Numbered from the stretch's first letter, positions 51,858 to 63,904 are shown. The stretch is 64,000 bases of DNA from Ascoidea asiatica (GCA_001600695.1 BCKQ01000004.1:558001-622000); one strand, 5' to 3'. Numbers and translations: made by a program. Notes: generated from the sequence alone by a model not told the origin.

Positions 51858-54737
51858 ATGTATCAATTGAATCAAATATATCAATTAGAAGAAGATCAAG
51901 AAGATTATTATCAAAAGAATATAGAAACAACATTGCAAAGAGTTTATAGCTGCTTTGATTATCTATGGAAACATCATATCTTTCAAAATTCAACTTCAGA
52001 ATTAAATCAAATAATGTCTGATATAGATATAAATGTAAATAATAATTCTTCATTTTTATCAAAAGATTTATTAGTTAATTCATTTTCACCATCAATTTCA
52101 ATAATTTCTTCAATAAATGCTGATAAGTTTTCAAATATCAAAGGTTATGATTCTTTTTATCATTTAATTAGACCTTTTGGCTTTAATTTAAAAAATACTT
52201 TTAATATTAAAAATATTGATTTAGTTTCTTCAATTTATAATTCTTTCTCAATTAGATTTCAAAGATCAATTATTGATATTTTAAACTTACAACAAGATAC
52301 AAAATTAAATAATAAACAAAATTTCAATCATGAATTATTTAATTATATTTCTCTTAATCAATTATTATCCAATTATAATAAAAATATAATATCAAATCAA
52401 AATGATGATGATAATGATAATAATAATGAAAATCAAATTGAAAATTTAATAAATTTAAAACATTCAATTTTCCTAAATTTTTATTCAAAAATTATCTCAA
52501 ATCATTTGATTTTACCCTTTGAAACTTTTAATCATCCAATTATACATTTATTAGTATTAACTTCAAATGATACAATAGATTCAATAAATATTCTATTATC
52601 TGAAAATCTATTATCAAATAAAAATAATAACCATCATAATAATAGCTTATCAAGGTCTTTATCACAAACTTCTCTAAAGTCAAATTACAACATAAATGTA
52701 AATTCAAATTCAAGTTCAAATTCCAATTCAAATCCAAATTCAATTGAAATTCAAAATCTAATACCAAATTATTTAAATTTAAATGATGATGATTCTTTAA
52801 TTGCTTTCATAATAATTAATGATTCGAATAATTCAAATGATTTATTAAATTGTAAAAAATTGCAAAAAAATTTAAAATTAACTTTTAATTATTCTTCTTC
52901 AATATTACCTTTATCTTCAAACCCCCCAGAATCTTCTAAACCTTCAATTGATACTTCAATTATTAATAAAAATAAAGTTTTAAATGATTCTTTTTATTCA
53001 AATTTTTATACTTCAATTAATGAAAATATTCAATCACTTCAATTTGAAAAATTAAATTTATCACCAAATTCCAAGGTAAATTCAAAAATAAATTCTAATT
53101 CAATGAATAAACTTTCAAAAATTGATAAAGATTCAATAAATTCAACTTTAATTGAACTTGTGAAATTTACTTTAATCCCATTCATGGAAAAAAAAATCTC
53201 AACTTGGGATGATCAATATGTTTCTCCAAGAAAATCTTTTGCAAATAGAATATTTAAAGTTTCAAGGAATTATTTCTCAACGACTTCTCCAATCTCACGA
53301 TCTTCTTCTCTTAATACCAATTCTTTTTTCAATTTTATCAATAAATCTTCTCCAAATATAGATAATTTAACTTCTCATAATAGTAATACTCATAATAATA
53401 ATGGAAAATTGGACTTAGATTCAAATAATTTAGATTATAATTCTTTACATGGTTACTATAATCATTTTTCTTCAACTGCAAAATTAAGAAAATTAGCTGA
53501 TTGGTCTTTTATGCTTAGAAATTATAAATATTCTCATCAAACTTATGAATTAATTAAAAAAGATTTTTTGAATGATAAAGCTTGGGTTTATTTAGCTTCT
53601 TCTCAAGAAATGTCTGTGATTTCATTATTATTAGACACTATAAAATCTTCAATATCTTATAAATTTTCTGCTACAAATCCATTACCAAATTCTATTTCAA
53701 ATTTTACTTCAAGTTTTAATCCAATATCTCCAATATCCCCAAGTTCAAGTTCAATTAGTACAAATTCAAGTTTAAAATCCCCAACTTCAATATCAACATC
53801 AAATTCTAATTTTAATTCTAGTTCTATCAATACTATTACTAATAATAATCCATATAATTCAATTTCAACTACAATTAAATTGAAACATGAAGCAATTGAC
53901 TCAATGGTTGAATCTTCAATTTATTCATATATTTCAAGATGTAATTTAAAATCATATCCTTTGAGATTATTAATAATAATCTCAGAATTATTAAATTGTT
54001 TAAAAATTAATAATTATTCAAATTTATATTCTAATTTTCTACCTTCAAAAAATAATAATTTATTAGTCAATTCAATTTATTCAATAAAATATTTAAATAA
54101 GGCAATTGATTCAAATTTATTTAATTTTTTAAATGAAGAAAATAAAGAAAATAGAATTATTAGAGCAATTTTATTTGAAAGAATAAGTTATAGTTATTCA
54201 ATTTATTTTATAAATCATATTAAATTTCAATTAATCCTAAAAAATAATATGTATAATAAAAATAATGGTTTAATACCATTTAATACAATAATAAATGAAT
54301 ATAAAGATAAAGAATTAATTGAATATTTGAAAAAACAACTTATTATTGGAAAAATTTCAAAAAAAAATAAAAATTTTATCAAAGATAAAAATCAAGAAAA
54401 GGATAAAGAGATTAATGAAGATATTATTAATCCAAATAAAATCAAAAGAGAAAATTCAAGATTTACTGGATTAACAAGATTTAGAAAATTTGGATTTGTA
54501 ATGTTATTAGCAACAAAAGAATGGAAATCAATAGAAGATTATTCTCAAGTTGAATTAAATATAAAATTATTACTTTTAACTATTTATAATATTGAAAAAA
54601 ACATTGGATATGATGGAAAAAGATACGATGAATTTTTAATTAGAAATAATAGTCTTTTAAGGCAATTTATTGAAATAATTGAAGAAAAAAATAAAAAACT
54701 TGAATATAAAGTTTCAAAAAAAGAGGAGATAATATAA
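51858..54737 (+). CDS. TRS85: TRAPP III subunit Trs85
   Basis: 959 aa (yeast 698). Trs85 is the subunit that defines TRAPP III, the Rab GEF for Ypt1 in autophagy and Cvt traffic. Recognition rests on YDSFYHLIRPFGFNLKN near residue 97, the LLVSNDT-like LLVLTSNDTIDSINILL, and above all KLRKLADWSFMLRNYKYSHQ and the following KKDFLNDKAWVYLASSQEMS (about residues 535-590), which are the family signature. TPR-like helices follow, with TGLTRFRKFGFVMLLATKEW near the end. Several Ser/Asn-rich loops explain the added length. It is divergent from Lon. Confidence 0.9.
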   Translation: MYQLNQIYQLEEDQEDYYQKNIETTLQRVYSCFDYLWKHHIFQNSTSELNQIMSDIDINVNNNSSFLSKDLLVNSFSPSISIISSINADKFSNIKGYDSFYHLIRPFGFNLKNTFNIKNIDLVSSIYNSFSIRFQRSIIDILNLQQDTKLNNKQNFNHELFNYISLNQLLSNYNKNIISNQNDDDNDNNNENQIENLINLKHSIFLNFYSKIISNHLILPFETFNHPIIHLLVLTSNDTIDSINILLSENLLSNKNNNHHNNSLSRSLSQTSLKSNYNINVNSNSSSNSNSNPNSIEIQNLIPNYLNLNDDDSLIAFIIINDSNNSNDLLNCKKLQKNLKLTFNYSSSILPLSSNPPESSKPSIDTSIINKNKVLNDSFYSNFYTSINENIQSLQFEKLNLSPNSKVNSKINSNSMNKLSKIDKDSINSTLIELVKFTLIPFMEKKISTWDDQYVSPRKSFANRIFKVSRNYFSTTSPISRSSSLNTNSFFNFINKSSPNIDNLTSHNSNTHNNNGKLDLDSNNLDYNSLHGYYNHFSSTAKLRKLADWSFMLRNYKYSHQTYELIKKDFLNDKAWVYLASSQEMSVISLLLDTIKSSISYKFSATNPLPNSISNFTSSFNPISPISPSSSSISTNSSLKSPTSISTSNSNFNSSSINTITNNNPYNSISTTIKLKHEAIDSMVESSIYSYISRCNLKSYPLRLLIIISELLNCLKINNYSNLYSNFLPSKNNNLLVNSIYSIKYLNKAIDSNLFNFLNEENKENRIIRAILFERISYSYSIYFINHIKFQLILKNNMYNKNNGLIPFNTIINEYKDKELIEYLKKQLIIGKISKKNKNFIKDKNQEKDKEINEDIINPNKIKRENSRFTGLTRFRKFGFVMLLATKEWKSIEDYSQVELNIKLLLLTIYNIEKNIGYDGKRYDEFLIRNNSLLRQFIEIIEEKNKKLEYKVSKKEEII

Positions 54738-57700
54738 AATTAATTTTAGCTGTTCTTTTTTCTATTGTATTTGTAGATTAATTTAATTGATTAAAAAAAG
54801 GATAAAAATATAAAGAATAAAATGGATTTCATTATCATATTTTTAAAAAATTTACTGCATTTATTAATTGGTCATTTCTTTTTTTTTTATATATATTATT
54901 TATTTAAAAAGCTCTTTGATTTTCATTCCTTCTTTGTTCTTTTCTTTCTTTCTTTCTTTAATCCTTCAATTCTTTTCAATGTTAATAGTTGATATTTAAT
55001 ATTTATTTTTTTTCTTTATATTTTATTGTGATGAAATTATGCACTACGGCACATTATTATACAGCGCAAAATGTAATATTGCACCACAGAGAATGGCGCT
55101 CAGTGGCGCAGGGTTCAAAAAAAGTATTTTAACAATAAATAGGTTTGTTTCATATATATTATCCGGTTAAGAAAGTTTTCATCCATAACGGGAGTGAAGT
55201 ATTTCAAACTGAAATTTTTAAAATAAATAAAGAAATTTCTTCTTAAAAAGGAAGATTTATTTTATAAAATAGAAAAATAATTGATAAGAAGATATCTTCT
55301 GGAAAGAAGAAAATATTTTAGAATAAAATAAAATAAAATACGGTATGTTGAAAAAACAAAAAACATATATTTTTTACCATAATCCAAAATCTTGGAAAAA
55401 AAATCAAGTAGTAAACTGTTCCATGCATGAAATTAAAAGGTTACTAGTTGTTTATAATTGTTCTTTGAAGAATAAGGGAGGGGTATAATTTAATGGATGA
55501 GATGGTTTTTTTTTTTTTTTTTTTTTTTATATTTACAAATTTTTGTTAAGTTTGTTGAAGATGTGAAGAGAATAATAGATAAAAACGATGTTTAAATGGT
55601 AACTATTAGAATTAAAGCTATGTATAAAATTCAAATAATATAAAAAACGAACAAAGAGATCAATATATATCTGTTTAAATTTGAAGGCTTGGTTAAAAAT
55701 CAATCAGTTTTTAAACCTATTTAAAATTTTTAAAGATTGATAAAACTTTTAGTAATTGTTAGTTTAAATATCCTCATTTTTATCTCCGCTAAATATGCTA
55801 TGAGATAAAATAATTGGAATTTTATTCTTTGTCGGCTACTGTTTAACATTTTTATGAGAATATTAACGTTAGCGTTGTAATAACTTTTATATACATGTAT
55901 ACATGAAACGTCATGTATATAACTGCTTTGAAAATAAGGCCGGTGAAATTAGGAGTTGTAATAACAGTTATGTGCATAAGGTTTTTTTTTTATACATTAT
56001 ATTCACTTTTAACTCTAAGTAGTTTGAACGTTATTTTTGTGCATGATTAGACAATTTAAGTACAGCAGTATGGCAAAATTAAAGATATTTAGTTAAAGAT
56101 ATTATCAAAATAGAGTAAAGTAAACAAAAAAAAAAATAAAATAAAATGAGTTTTTGATTGGTTCATATAAGTTCCGAGAATCAAGAGCGTGTTAAGCTAC
56201 GGTACAATTTATACAACTATCTTAAAGAAACAGCTTTTCTTATCTTTGTCCACTGGCGTTTCAAAAATCAGGATTGGCGACAAAGGAGTAATTATTATCA
56301 GACAGTAACATCAGATAGTAGATAATCCAGTAAAGTACTACAAAAGCTAATAAAACTGTAGAGTGATAATCTAGGAGGAGGAACAATTAGTCACTTTTTA
56401 ATCTGATGAGTTATTTTTGAAAGTCTGGTAAATCCCAGGTTAACCAAGATTGTATGGGAATAATGTTTGATAAAATGGGTATGGGACATACTTTTTGATT
56501 ACCCACAACACTATCTTTACCCTTTAAAGTAGAACTCATAATAAAATTGGGATTAGTGAAATTTCAGAGAATGTTGGTAGTGTGTAAGACGATTTGTAAG
56601 AGCAGAAAGTGTGTGTGATTTTATGAAGATTCAGGTGAAATTCCAAGATGATACGATCGATTCAAGCTTGATGTATCCTTGATAAGGAACGTATGCTCCA
56701 TAAAAGGTCTATGGTGAAAACCGGTTGGGAAATGTGTATTTATTCGCTTTGAACAGAATAATATTAGGGTGTTAGCATAATAGCAAAGCTAATAGCAATA
56801 AAAATAATTAATAACAATTAATTTTTTTGTTAATAATAGTACAAATAATAATATATATTATTCCTCTTCAAAGCCAGCTTTAACAGCGGATACCCAAACT
56901 GAGTGTGTGAGACTGAGGAGTGCATATGAGGTAATAATGAGACTTGTAGCAGTAATATTAGCCTGTTTTGAGATATATGTATTGCAGAATTATTACTGGT
57001 AGTAATGCTATAATTGTAACTGGTAATGGAAATATTTGATCGCCATCACCAGGTGAAATTTGAGATTCTGAATTGGAAATAGCACTAAATTTACTCAAAT
57101 TTAAGGATTATCTACCGTACCTAAATCTCTCCTTCAATGTATATTTTATTTGGGGAATAGGTGGATATATTGAAAATACTGGAGATTAATGTGGATAAAA
57201 TGCGATTAATCTTATTTTAGGAGTTTGAATGAAAAGTTTTGAAAAACAAAAAGCAGTGAAGCTGTTCATATTCTAAAACTTTCCTATTCTTTTAATTTAT
57301 TTCAATTTCCATAACCATTTCAAATATTTATTTCCACTTCTTCATTCTGGTTCTCCAGCCCTTCATCTTCGATTCTCGACTACCAACTGAAATTCTAGAC
57401 AAATAAGAAGAAAGAATCAAAAGATCTTTGCTCGTACTTCAATCTAAACTGTGTTAAAGTTAGAAATCCTTTTAATTTCTCTGCTGTTGTTAACGTTAGT
57501 TATCTCACAAAGGACTTGAGCTATGCAATTGCAGTATTCTGGGCTCACTACGCCATGGTGTTGGTACAGTGCCTCCAAGGTGCTTCTACAGACTTTTATA
57601 CACCTCTATTGTGCTTAAATAGTGCTTTAATTGCGCCTAGACACAGCTTAGACTGTGCTTCTAAGTGCCTAGGTACTGCCTAAAAGCTGCCTCGGGGGAC

Positions 57701-58306
57701 TGCCTCGGGGAACGATACGCTGTGGAAATACAGAGTTAGCATACTGCCTCTAATACTTGGCTATTTACTCACTATCAAAGCTACTACCAAAACCAATTCT
57801 ATTACTTATTACTTATTACTTATTACTTATTACTTTAGTTTTTTCAGTAGTTGAACTTAACAAATTTCATTTCTTTTTCACTTTTTTCATTCCAAAATTT
57901 CATTGCAACTTAACTTTAAGCACGTTAAACTTTACAAACAAAATTCAATTAAAAATAAAAAAATTAGAAAAGATTAACAAACAAAGCTTAATACTACTGT
58001 ACCAGTAGTATTGTAAACTAATGAAATAATATAAAATAAATCTTATAATTTTTCATTCAAAAATAAAGCTTTGAAATTATGAATATAAAAAGTTTTAAAT
58101 AAATATCAAAGTGATTCCTTCTCTTTTACGTTTAATTTATTTATTTGTATTATTTATTTTAAACTTATTTGCTTATTTACTTATCTGAACTTCACTTACT
58201 CATAATATTTCTAGATCTTTTTAAAATTATACATACAAATATTATTTTATAATTTCAAGATTTTTTATAATACTCTTTATATAATCTTTATATAATATAT
58301 TTTATA
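54738..58306. other. 3.6-kb gene-poor block
   Basis: No intact gene is seen. Composition is less simple than in other gaps. Contents by position: poly-T (55506-55528); repeated TGGCGC near 55094-55110; a stretch around 55900-55925 with ATACATGTATACATG and CGTCATGTATATA; possible minus-strand coding relics at about 56160-57180 (separate entry); and a G+C-richer patch at 57480-57760 with a tandem GCCTCGGGG (57690-57715) and many GTGCTT/TGCCT words. (TTACTTAT)n lies at 57802-57832. No tRNA, snRNA or rRNA signature was found. In a compact yeast genome such blocks often mark relics, origins or centromeres, but I see no diagnostic element. Confidence 0.45.
56160..57115 (-). pseudogene. Possible decayed coding element, minus strand
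   Basis: Reading the minus strand, several adjacent open stretches look protein-like and lack the Asn/Lys bias of local low-complexity sequence. Examples are SPGDGDQIFPLPVTIIALLP (near 57055-56995), TFYGAYVPYQGYIKLESIV (near 56705-56655), a 43-codon ATG frame with VCPIPILSNIIPIQSWLTW (56543-56412), and VLLAFVVLYWIIYYLMLL (near 56360-56300), broken by stops and frame changes. The VPYQGYIKL piece is reminiscent of the segment after the aspartic-protease motif in Ty3/gypsy elements, but this is weak. A GTATGT in the ATG frame allows an intron-containing gene instead. Stops in every frame argue against an intact gene. Confidence 0.25.
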
Positions 58307-59772
58307 ATGAATTCAATGCAATATTTATATTATTCTCAAATTATGCCAATAATTCCTCAAAATAGAAATTTTATCAACTACAATTATAGTTATAATTCAA
58401 TTCCCTCTCAAATGTCATTCCCAATTCCAATTCCAATTCCATCATCTATTGCATCATCAATTAACAATTCAACCAATAATAATAGTAATAATAACAATAA
58501 TAGTGATGATATTAATAACAAATCTTCTGATTTATTAAAAAATTCAAGAAATCAGTCACTTGATTCTTTATATTCTTCAAATTCATGTAATTCATGTGAT
58601 TCAAATAACTCAATTAATTCATGTAATTCAAATAACTCAATTAATTCATGTAATTCAACAAGTTCCTCAACTTCATTATCAACTTCGATTATCTCAACAG
58701 CTTATTCAATTCATTCAAATGATAAAAAGGATAAAGTCAATAAAAAAAATAAAAATGATAATAATAATAATAATAACAAAAATAATAATAGTACAAATCA
58801 TATAAAAAATGATTTTAATAATAATTCAATTTTAACTTGTTTTAAATGTGGTAATATTGGACATTTTGCTCAAGATTGTAATTTTGATAATAGATTATGT
58901 TATAATTGTAAAAAAACAGGTCATGAATCTTTAAATTGTCCATTTCCAAGATCAGATTCTTTAAAACAATGTTATTCATGTAAAGAAATTGGTCATATTA
59001 AAAAAAATTGTCCAAAAAGGTTACAATTATTAAAATTTTTTAATTTAAATAAAAATCAAAACTTTAATGATCTTCAAGACATTAAAGACATTGAGGATGT
59101 TGAAGATTCTGAAGATTCGGAAAATTCTGGAGAATCAGAAGGATCTGAAGATACTGAAGAAACTATAAACATAAAACCAATTAAAAGCATTAAGGAGGAT
59201 AAAGATAATAAGAAAATTAAAAATAAAAGAAATATTGAAAATTTCACAATGATTTATCTCAATTCACATTTTTCAAATCAAATAGTTTCAAATAACACTT
59301 TCAAGAATACTTATAATAACACTTTCAATAATAATTTTAATAACAATTTTAACTATAATAATGATTTTAATTATAATTCAAATTATTTAAAAACTTTAAA
59401 TTATGGATATAACTTTAATTCAAATTATTCTTCAAATTCTTCTTATAGCAATTCATATAATAATATATACAATAATGATAATTCCATTGATAATTCATAT
59501 AATCCTTCTTTCAATAATTCATATAATAATATGTGTAATATATATAATAACTCATATTCCTACTCAAATAATGATTTCAACAACTATAATAATTATAATA
59601 ACTCATGTAACTCTTATGATTATTCATCAAATTATTCACCTACTTATTCCCCTTCTTATTCTTATAATTATTCTCATAAACCTTCAAAATTTAATCAAAA
59701 TCAAAATCAAAATCAATTCAATAGAACGTTTTTGAAAAAGAAAAAAATAATCAATAGAGGAAAATATTTTAA

Positions 59773-59820
<48 letters not shown>

Positions 59821-59974
59821 TAATAATCCAGATTTGAAAGATTTCAATTTCAAATCCAATTACAATGAAACTAAAATGAATGAATTAAGTAGAGCAAAAA
59901 GTGAAATTGATGAAAAGAAGAAAAATGAGGAAAATGAGACTCTGATTCCAAAAGAAAACATGAATATTTCCTAA
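58307..59974 (+). CDS. CCHC zinc-knuckle protein, Gis2/CNBP-like, three knuckles
   Basis: 555 aa. A Ser/Asn-rich N-terminus (about residues 1-175) precedes three tandem CX2CX4HX4C knuckles at about residues 178-238: CFKCGNIGHFAQDC, CYNCKKTGHESLNC and CYSCKEIGHIKKNC. The linker FPRSDSLKQCYSC matches the PR...KQCYNC linker between knuckles 2 and 3 of Gis2/CNBP. Yeast Gis2 has seven knuckles in 153 residues and binds mRNAs in translation and stress granules. Here knuckles 4-7 are absent and are replaced by an acidic segment and a long Asn/Tyr/Ser-rich tail (59260-59830) ending in poly-Asn. It is probably an RNA- or ssDNA-binding protein with prion-like flanks. A separate full GIS2 may exist elsewhere. 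Confidence 0.75.
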
Positions 59975-62385
59975 ATCTTTTAAATTTCAAATATAATCGA
60001 TTTTTCATTTTTTTTTTTTTCGATATTGAAGAAATATTAGAAAATTTTTTAATATTGGAAAATTCTTTAATATTATGAAAGTTGTTCTTCAAGTGATTGA
60101 ATCCAATTGAGTAAATAATAGGCAATAATTATAAAGTCTAGAACCATGAAAATGGCTGAAAAATATTTGAGTCAACATATCTCATAGTCACAGAGTCCGA
60201 GTTAAAGATAAGTGACAGAAACACTCATACACAAATGCACTCTAAACAGTGAACAGTAGACTATTCTCTCCTATACTTTACTGAAAGACTTGCAATTACA
60301 AAGCCACTCACAAAACAATCACAACAACTTTTTTACACCAATTAAATAAAATTAAATATAGAAATAAAAAAATATCAAAGTAGAACAGCTCTAAAGGCCT
60401 GTTTTAATGCTTTTAGTAAATAACAGTAGTTAATAATCATAAGTTAGATATAAATTAGTAATAAACAGCATTAGATATCAATAGCAGTATTTGAACAGGA
60501 AAACGTTGCTTTGATTTAAAATTCGCATTTTCGTTTGCACAGTTTATATTGGGCTGAAGGTGCAACTTTATTAATTAAAGTGATCTAAGATTCTAAATTA
60601 AGCATAATTATTTTGCACCAAAATTGAATTTATTAACTCAAATTGAGAATTAAATTCAGAATTTGGTAAATGTCATGCCGAATTCGGGTTGCGAGTATTG
60701 ATATTGCAACAAAGTAACACGCAATTGTTGTAGTACAGAGAATAGAAACCAAGCGCAACTCAGAGTAGAATGGGCAGCAGGATCTGAGGTATTTCCGAAA
60801 TATACTGCCGCGAGTGAAGACAAATAAACATATAAAACTTACAAAACTACTAGATATGGTTCCATAATGTAGTCAATTATGAAACATTGCAAACAGCAAG
60901 TTTTCAAAAACCGAAAATATAAAAATGGACTGAGTGCTTTTAAAATAATCCAGAAAACTCAGAATAATTCACAATCACAAGGATTCTCATCTTAAAATGC
61001 AATCCCAACCATAAATTCCAAAGATAATGATAAATAACAATTTGATCTATCGCGTTACTTTTTGAATGATTATAAACAAATTGAAAGTTGAGAAGAAAAA
61101 CTTGTTTCATTGTTCGAGTATGTTGTTAAATTTGGGTTTCTATAGAAACAGTGTTACTAAGTAATATAAGTGCGCACAATTCCAGACACTCACGTAAATC
61201 AGCATTATTATACTGTTTAGATTGGCGATGAATTTAAGGAATTCTTCAATTACCCGTTGATCCCACTACTGTTTATTACTGCACATGAGCGTATCTAAGA
61301 TGAGTATTTTGACCTCAATTCAACCAATAATTTTATGTAGTGTAAATCTTTTTATTTTCCTTAACTGCTAAAAGATACGGACAAAGCTGGCTATAAAGTG
61401 AATTAGGCAGGTTAAGTTAAAAATTATACTTATTTGAATACAGTGAGAAAATAAAAAAAAAATTTATTTTTTCACAAGAATTTATTAATTTGGGATGAAC
61501 GTAAAAAAATGTTATAAAATTATTAGCATCTGAAAAACAGGTATTGAGTATTTCTTAGTATTTAAAAAAAAACATGCAGTTAAAGGTAAAAAATAGCAGG
61601 AATGTTATTGAAAACGGTATTCTCAATTTAAAATACCGCCACCACCATTTAAGTAAAGGACCCCGCTTGTTTGTGCATCGTATGAGAAAAGTTACGTTTA
61701 TTAAAACAAAGTTTACAATTGATATTCAGTTGCAAAAAATCTAAAATTATAATTTTCAGAATAATAAATTCAGAAAACATGAAATACAATTTTGATAATG
61801 TTGCTCTTTTTTTGACTTTAATTACGTGTATTGTTTATGCATAATAAAAACATCAAGGAATAAACTTTTGGAATACGTTGATTTCTTGGGTGATTACTTT
61901 ATACTAATTACTATAAAAGTTACTGTACTTTTGATTTATTATTTTATTGGATTCATTTGGTTTTCGTGATTTATTTGATTTATTTGTGAATTATTATGCA
62001 ATACAACATTGCAGATTTCGTGTTTTTAATCTATAAATTTTAATTTATTTTAATTTTCATTCTATTTGTTCTTTGAAAATGACCTTTTTTTCAATTTTTT
62101 GTAATAGAAAAGTGATCAGTTTGCCATAACCAAATATTAGTTTAAATCCATTTTTGATGTTCCAGCATTTTGAAACTTGTAAAAAAATCAAGGAGACTTT
62201 TTTTCAACAATGTAAAACGATATAAAATGATCTGTTCCCCTTCAAGATTTCTTTTCCTTTTTCTTTCTTATTATTTCTAGTAAAAAGTTTAAATTTGGTC
62301 GTAATTAATAACAATAACAATTACAATAGGAATAATAATAATAATCAGTATCAAAATTAATTATATTTACATAACTTGATTCACA
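59975..62385. other. 2.4-kb gene-poor block upstream of DMC1
   Basis: No gene is seen on either strand. Composition is mixed, without long simple repeats. TTTCCGAAA (60792-60800) and GGGTTGCGAGTATTGATATTGCAACAA (near 60687-60712, TTGC/GCAA stem) stand out. ATACCGCCACCACC (near 61632-61645) is a distant match to URS1, the Ume6 site of meiotic genes, but lacks the full core. The last 200 bp before DMC1 are AT-rich with (AAT)n and AACAATAACAATTACAAT. This leader or promoter is unusually long for a yeast gene. Confidence 0.4.
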
Positions 62386-63904
62386 ATGACAATTTCCGAA
62401 AATGGTTCAAACAATTCAAATAATTCAATTGTTTCAATCGATGAATTACAAAATCATGGAATAAATGCTGGTGATATTCAAAAATTGAGATCTTCCGGAA
62501 TTTGTACAATTTCTGTATGTTTTTTTTTTTTTTTATTTTTTTCACTCCCAAAAAAAGATTATACCGATTACAAAAAATAAAAAAAAAAAGAAGAAACTAT
62601 AATTACTAACTATATTAAAGTCAGTATTAGCAACAACAAGAAGAAATATGCTTAAAATAAAAGGTTTAAGTGAAATTAAAGTTGAAAAAATTAAAGATGC
62701 TGCAGGAAAATTAATTCAAGCTGGTTTTATTTCTGCTTCTGTTCAAGCTCAATTAAGAGAAAATGTTTATTCAATATCAACAGGTTCTAAATCTTTTGAT
62801 GAAATTTTAGGTGGTGGTATTAAAACAATGAGTTTAACTGAAGTTTTTGGTGAATTTAGATGTGGAAAAACTCAAATTGCTCATACTTTATGTGTGACTG
62901 CTCAATTACCAAAATCAATGGGTGGTGCAGAAGGTAAAGTTGCTTATGTTGATACTGAAGGAACTTTTAGACCAGATAGAATTAGATCAATTGCAAAAAG
63001 ATTCCAAGTTGATCCTGAAGTTTGTCTTGAAAATATTTCTTATGCAAGAGCTTTGAATAGTGAACATCAAGCTGAACTTGTTGAACAATTATGTATTCAA
63101 CTAGCTGAAGGTGGTTATAAACTTTTAGTATGATTTACCCAATATTATTATCTCAAACTGGAAAAAACATAAAATAAAATCAAATCAAATTAATCTTTAT
63201 TAAATTGTTCATAAATACTAATTTTCTTATATTCACATTTATTTAAGATTGTGGATTCAATTATGGCACTCTTTAGAGTTGATGTATGTATTAAAATAAG
63301 GAATTTCTAAATATTTTGATAAAAATTGTTTACTAACTTTTATTTTATTTAACCCCTTTTTTTATAAAAAAATTTCTTTTTTATTATTAGTATTCTGGTC
63401 GTGGTGAATTAGGTGAACGTCAACAAAAATTAAATCAACATTTATCAAGATTATGTAGAATTTCAGAAGATTTTAATATTGCTGTATTTATGACAAATCA
63501 AGTTCAATCAGATCCTGGTGCAAGTGCACTTTTTGCTTCTGCAGATGGTAGAAAACCGTAAGTTAAATAATTATTTATTTCTTCATCTTTATTTATTACT
63601 TATTATGATTTGAATTAAAAATTTTTTACTAATATGATTTTCTTTTAAAACAAAAACAGAGTTGGTGGACATATTTTAGCGCATGCATCAGCTACAAGAC
63701 TTCTTTTAAGGTAAGCTTTTTTTTTTTTTTTTTTTTGAATTAATTATTATGGTTAAATAAGTAAATTTAATACTAACTAAAATTTTAAATAGAAAAGGTA
63801 GAGGAGATGAAAGAGTTGCTAAATTACAAGATAGTCCAGAAATGCCAGAAAAAGAATGTGTATATATTATAGGAGAAGGAGGAATTACAGATTCAGATTC
63901 ATGA
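62386..63904 (+). CDS. DMC1: Meiotic recombinase Dmc1, six exons
   Basis: Exons: 62386-62514, 62621-63127, 63248-63283, 63391-63557, 63660-63710 and 63793-63904; spliced length 1002 nt, 333 aa (yeast 334). Dmc1 is the meiosis-specific RecA/Rad51-family strand-exchange protein. Seen: N-terminal helix-hairpin-helix part ([31 protein letters not shown]), Walker [25 protein letters not shown], Walker B as [12 protein letters not shown] split by an intron, L2 region [20 protein letters not shown], and [37 protein letters not shown] and the GITDSDS end favour Dmc1 over Rad51. All introns have GT..AG ends; TACTAAC/TACTAAT branches are at 62604, 63216, 63627 and 63771. The donor of intron 2 is GTATGA. 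The retained DMC1 implies a sexual cycle. Confidence 0.96.

Noticed and set aside
60735-60742. ACAGAGA heptamer as in U6 snRNA
   Set aside because: The following AGC triad, the U6 stem-loop and the 5' and 3' parts are absent.
60792-60800. TTTCCGAAA resembling the core of a CDEIII centromere element
   Set aside because: The surrounding CDEIII bases do not match, and no CDEI (RTCACRTG) or 80-bp AT-rich CDEII lies at the required distance on either side.
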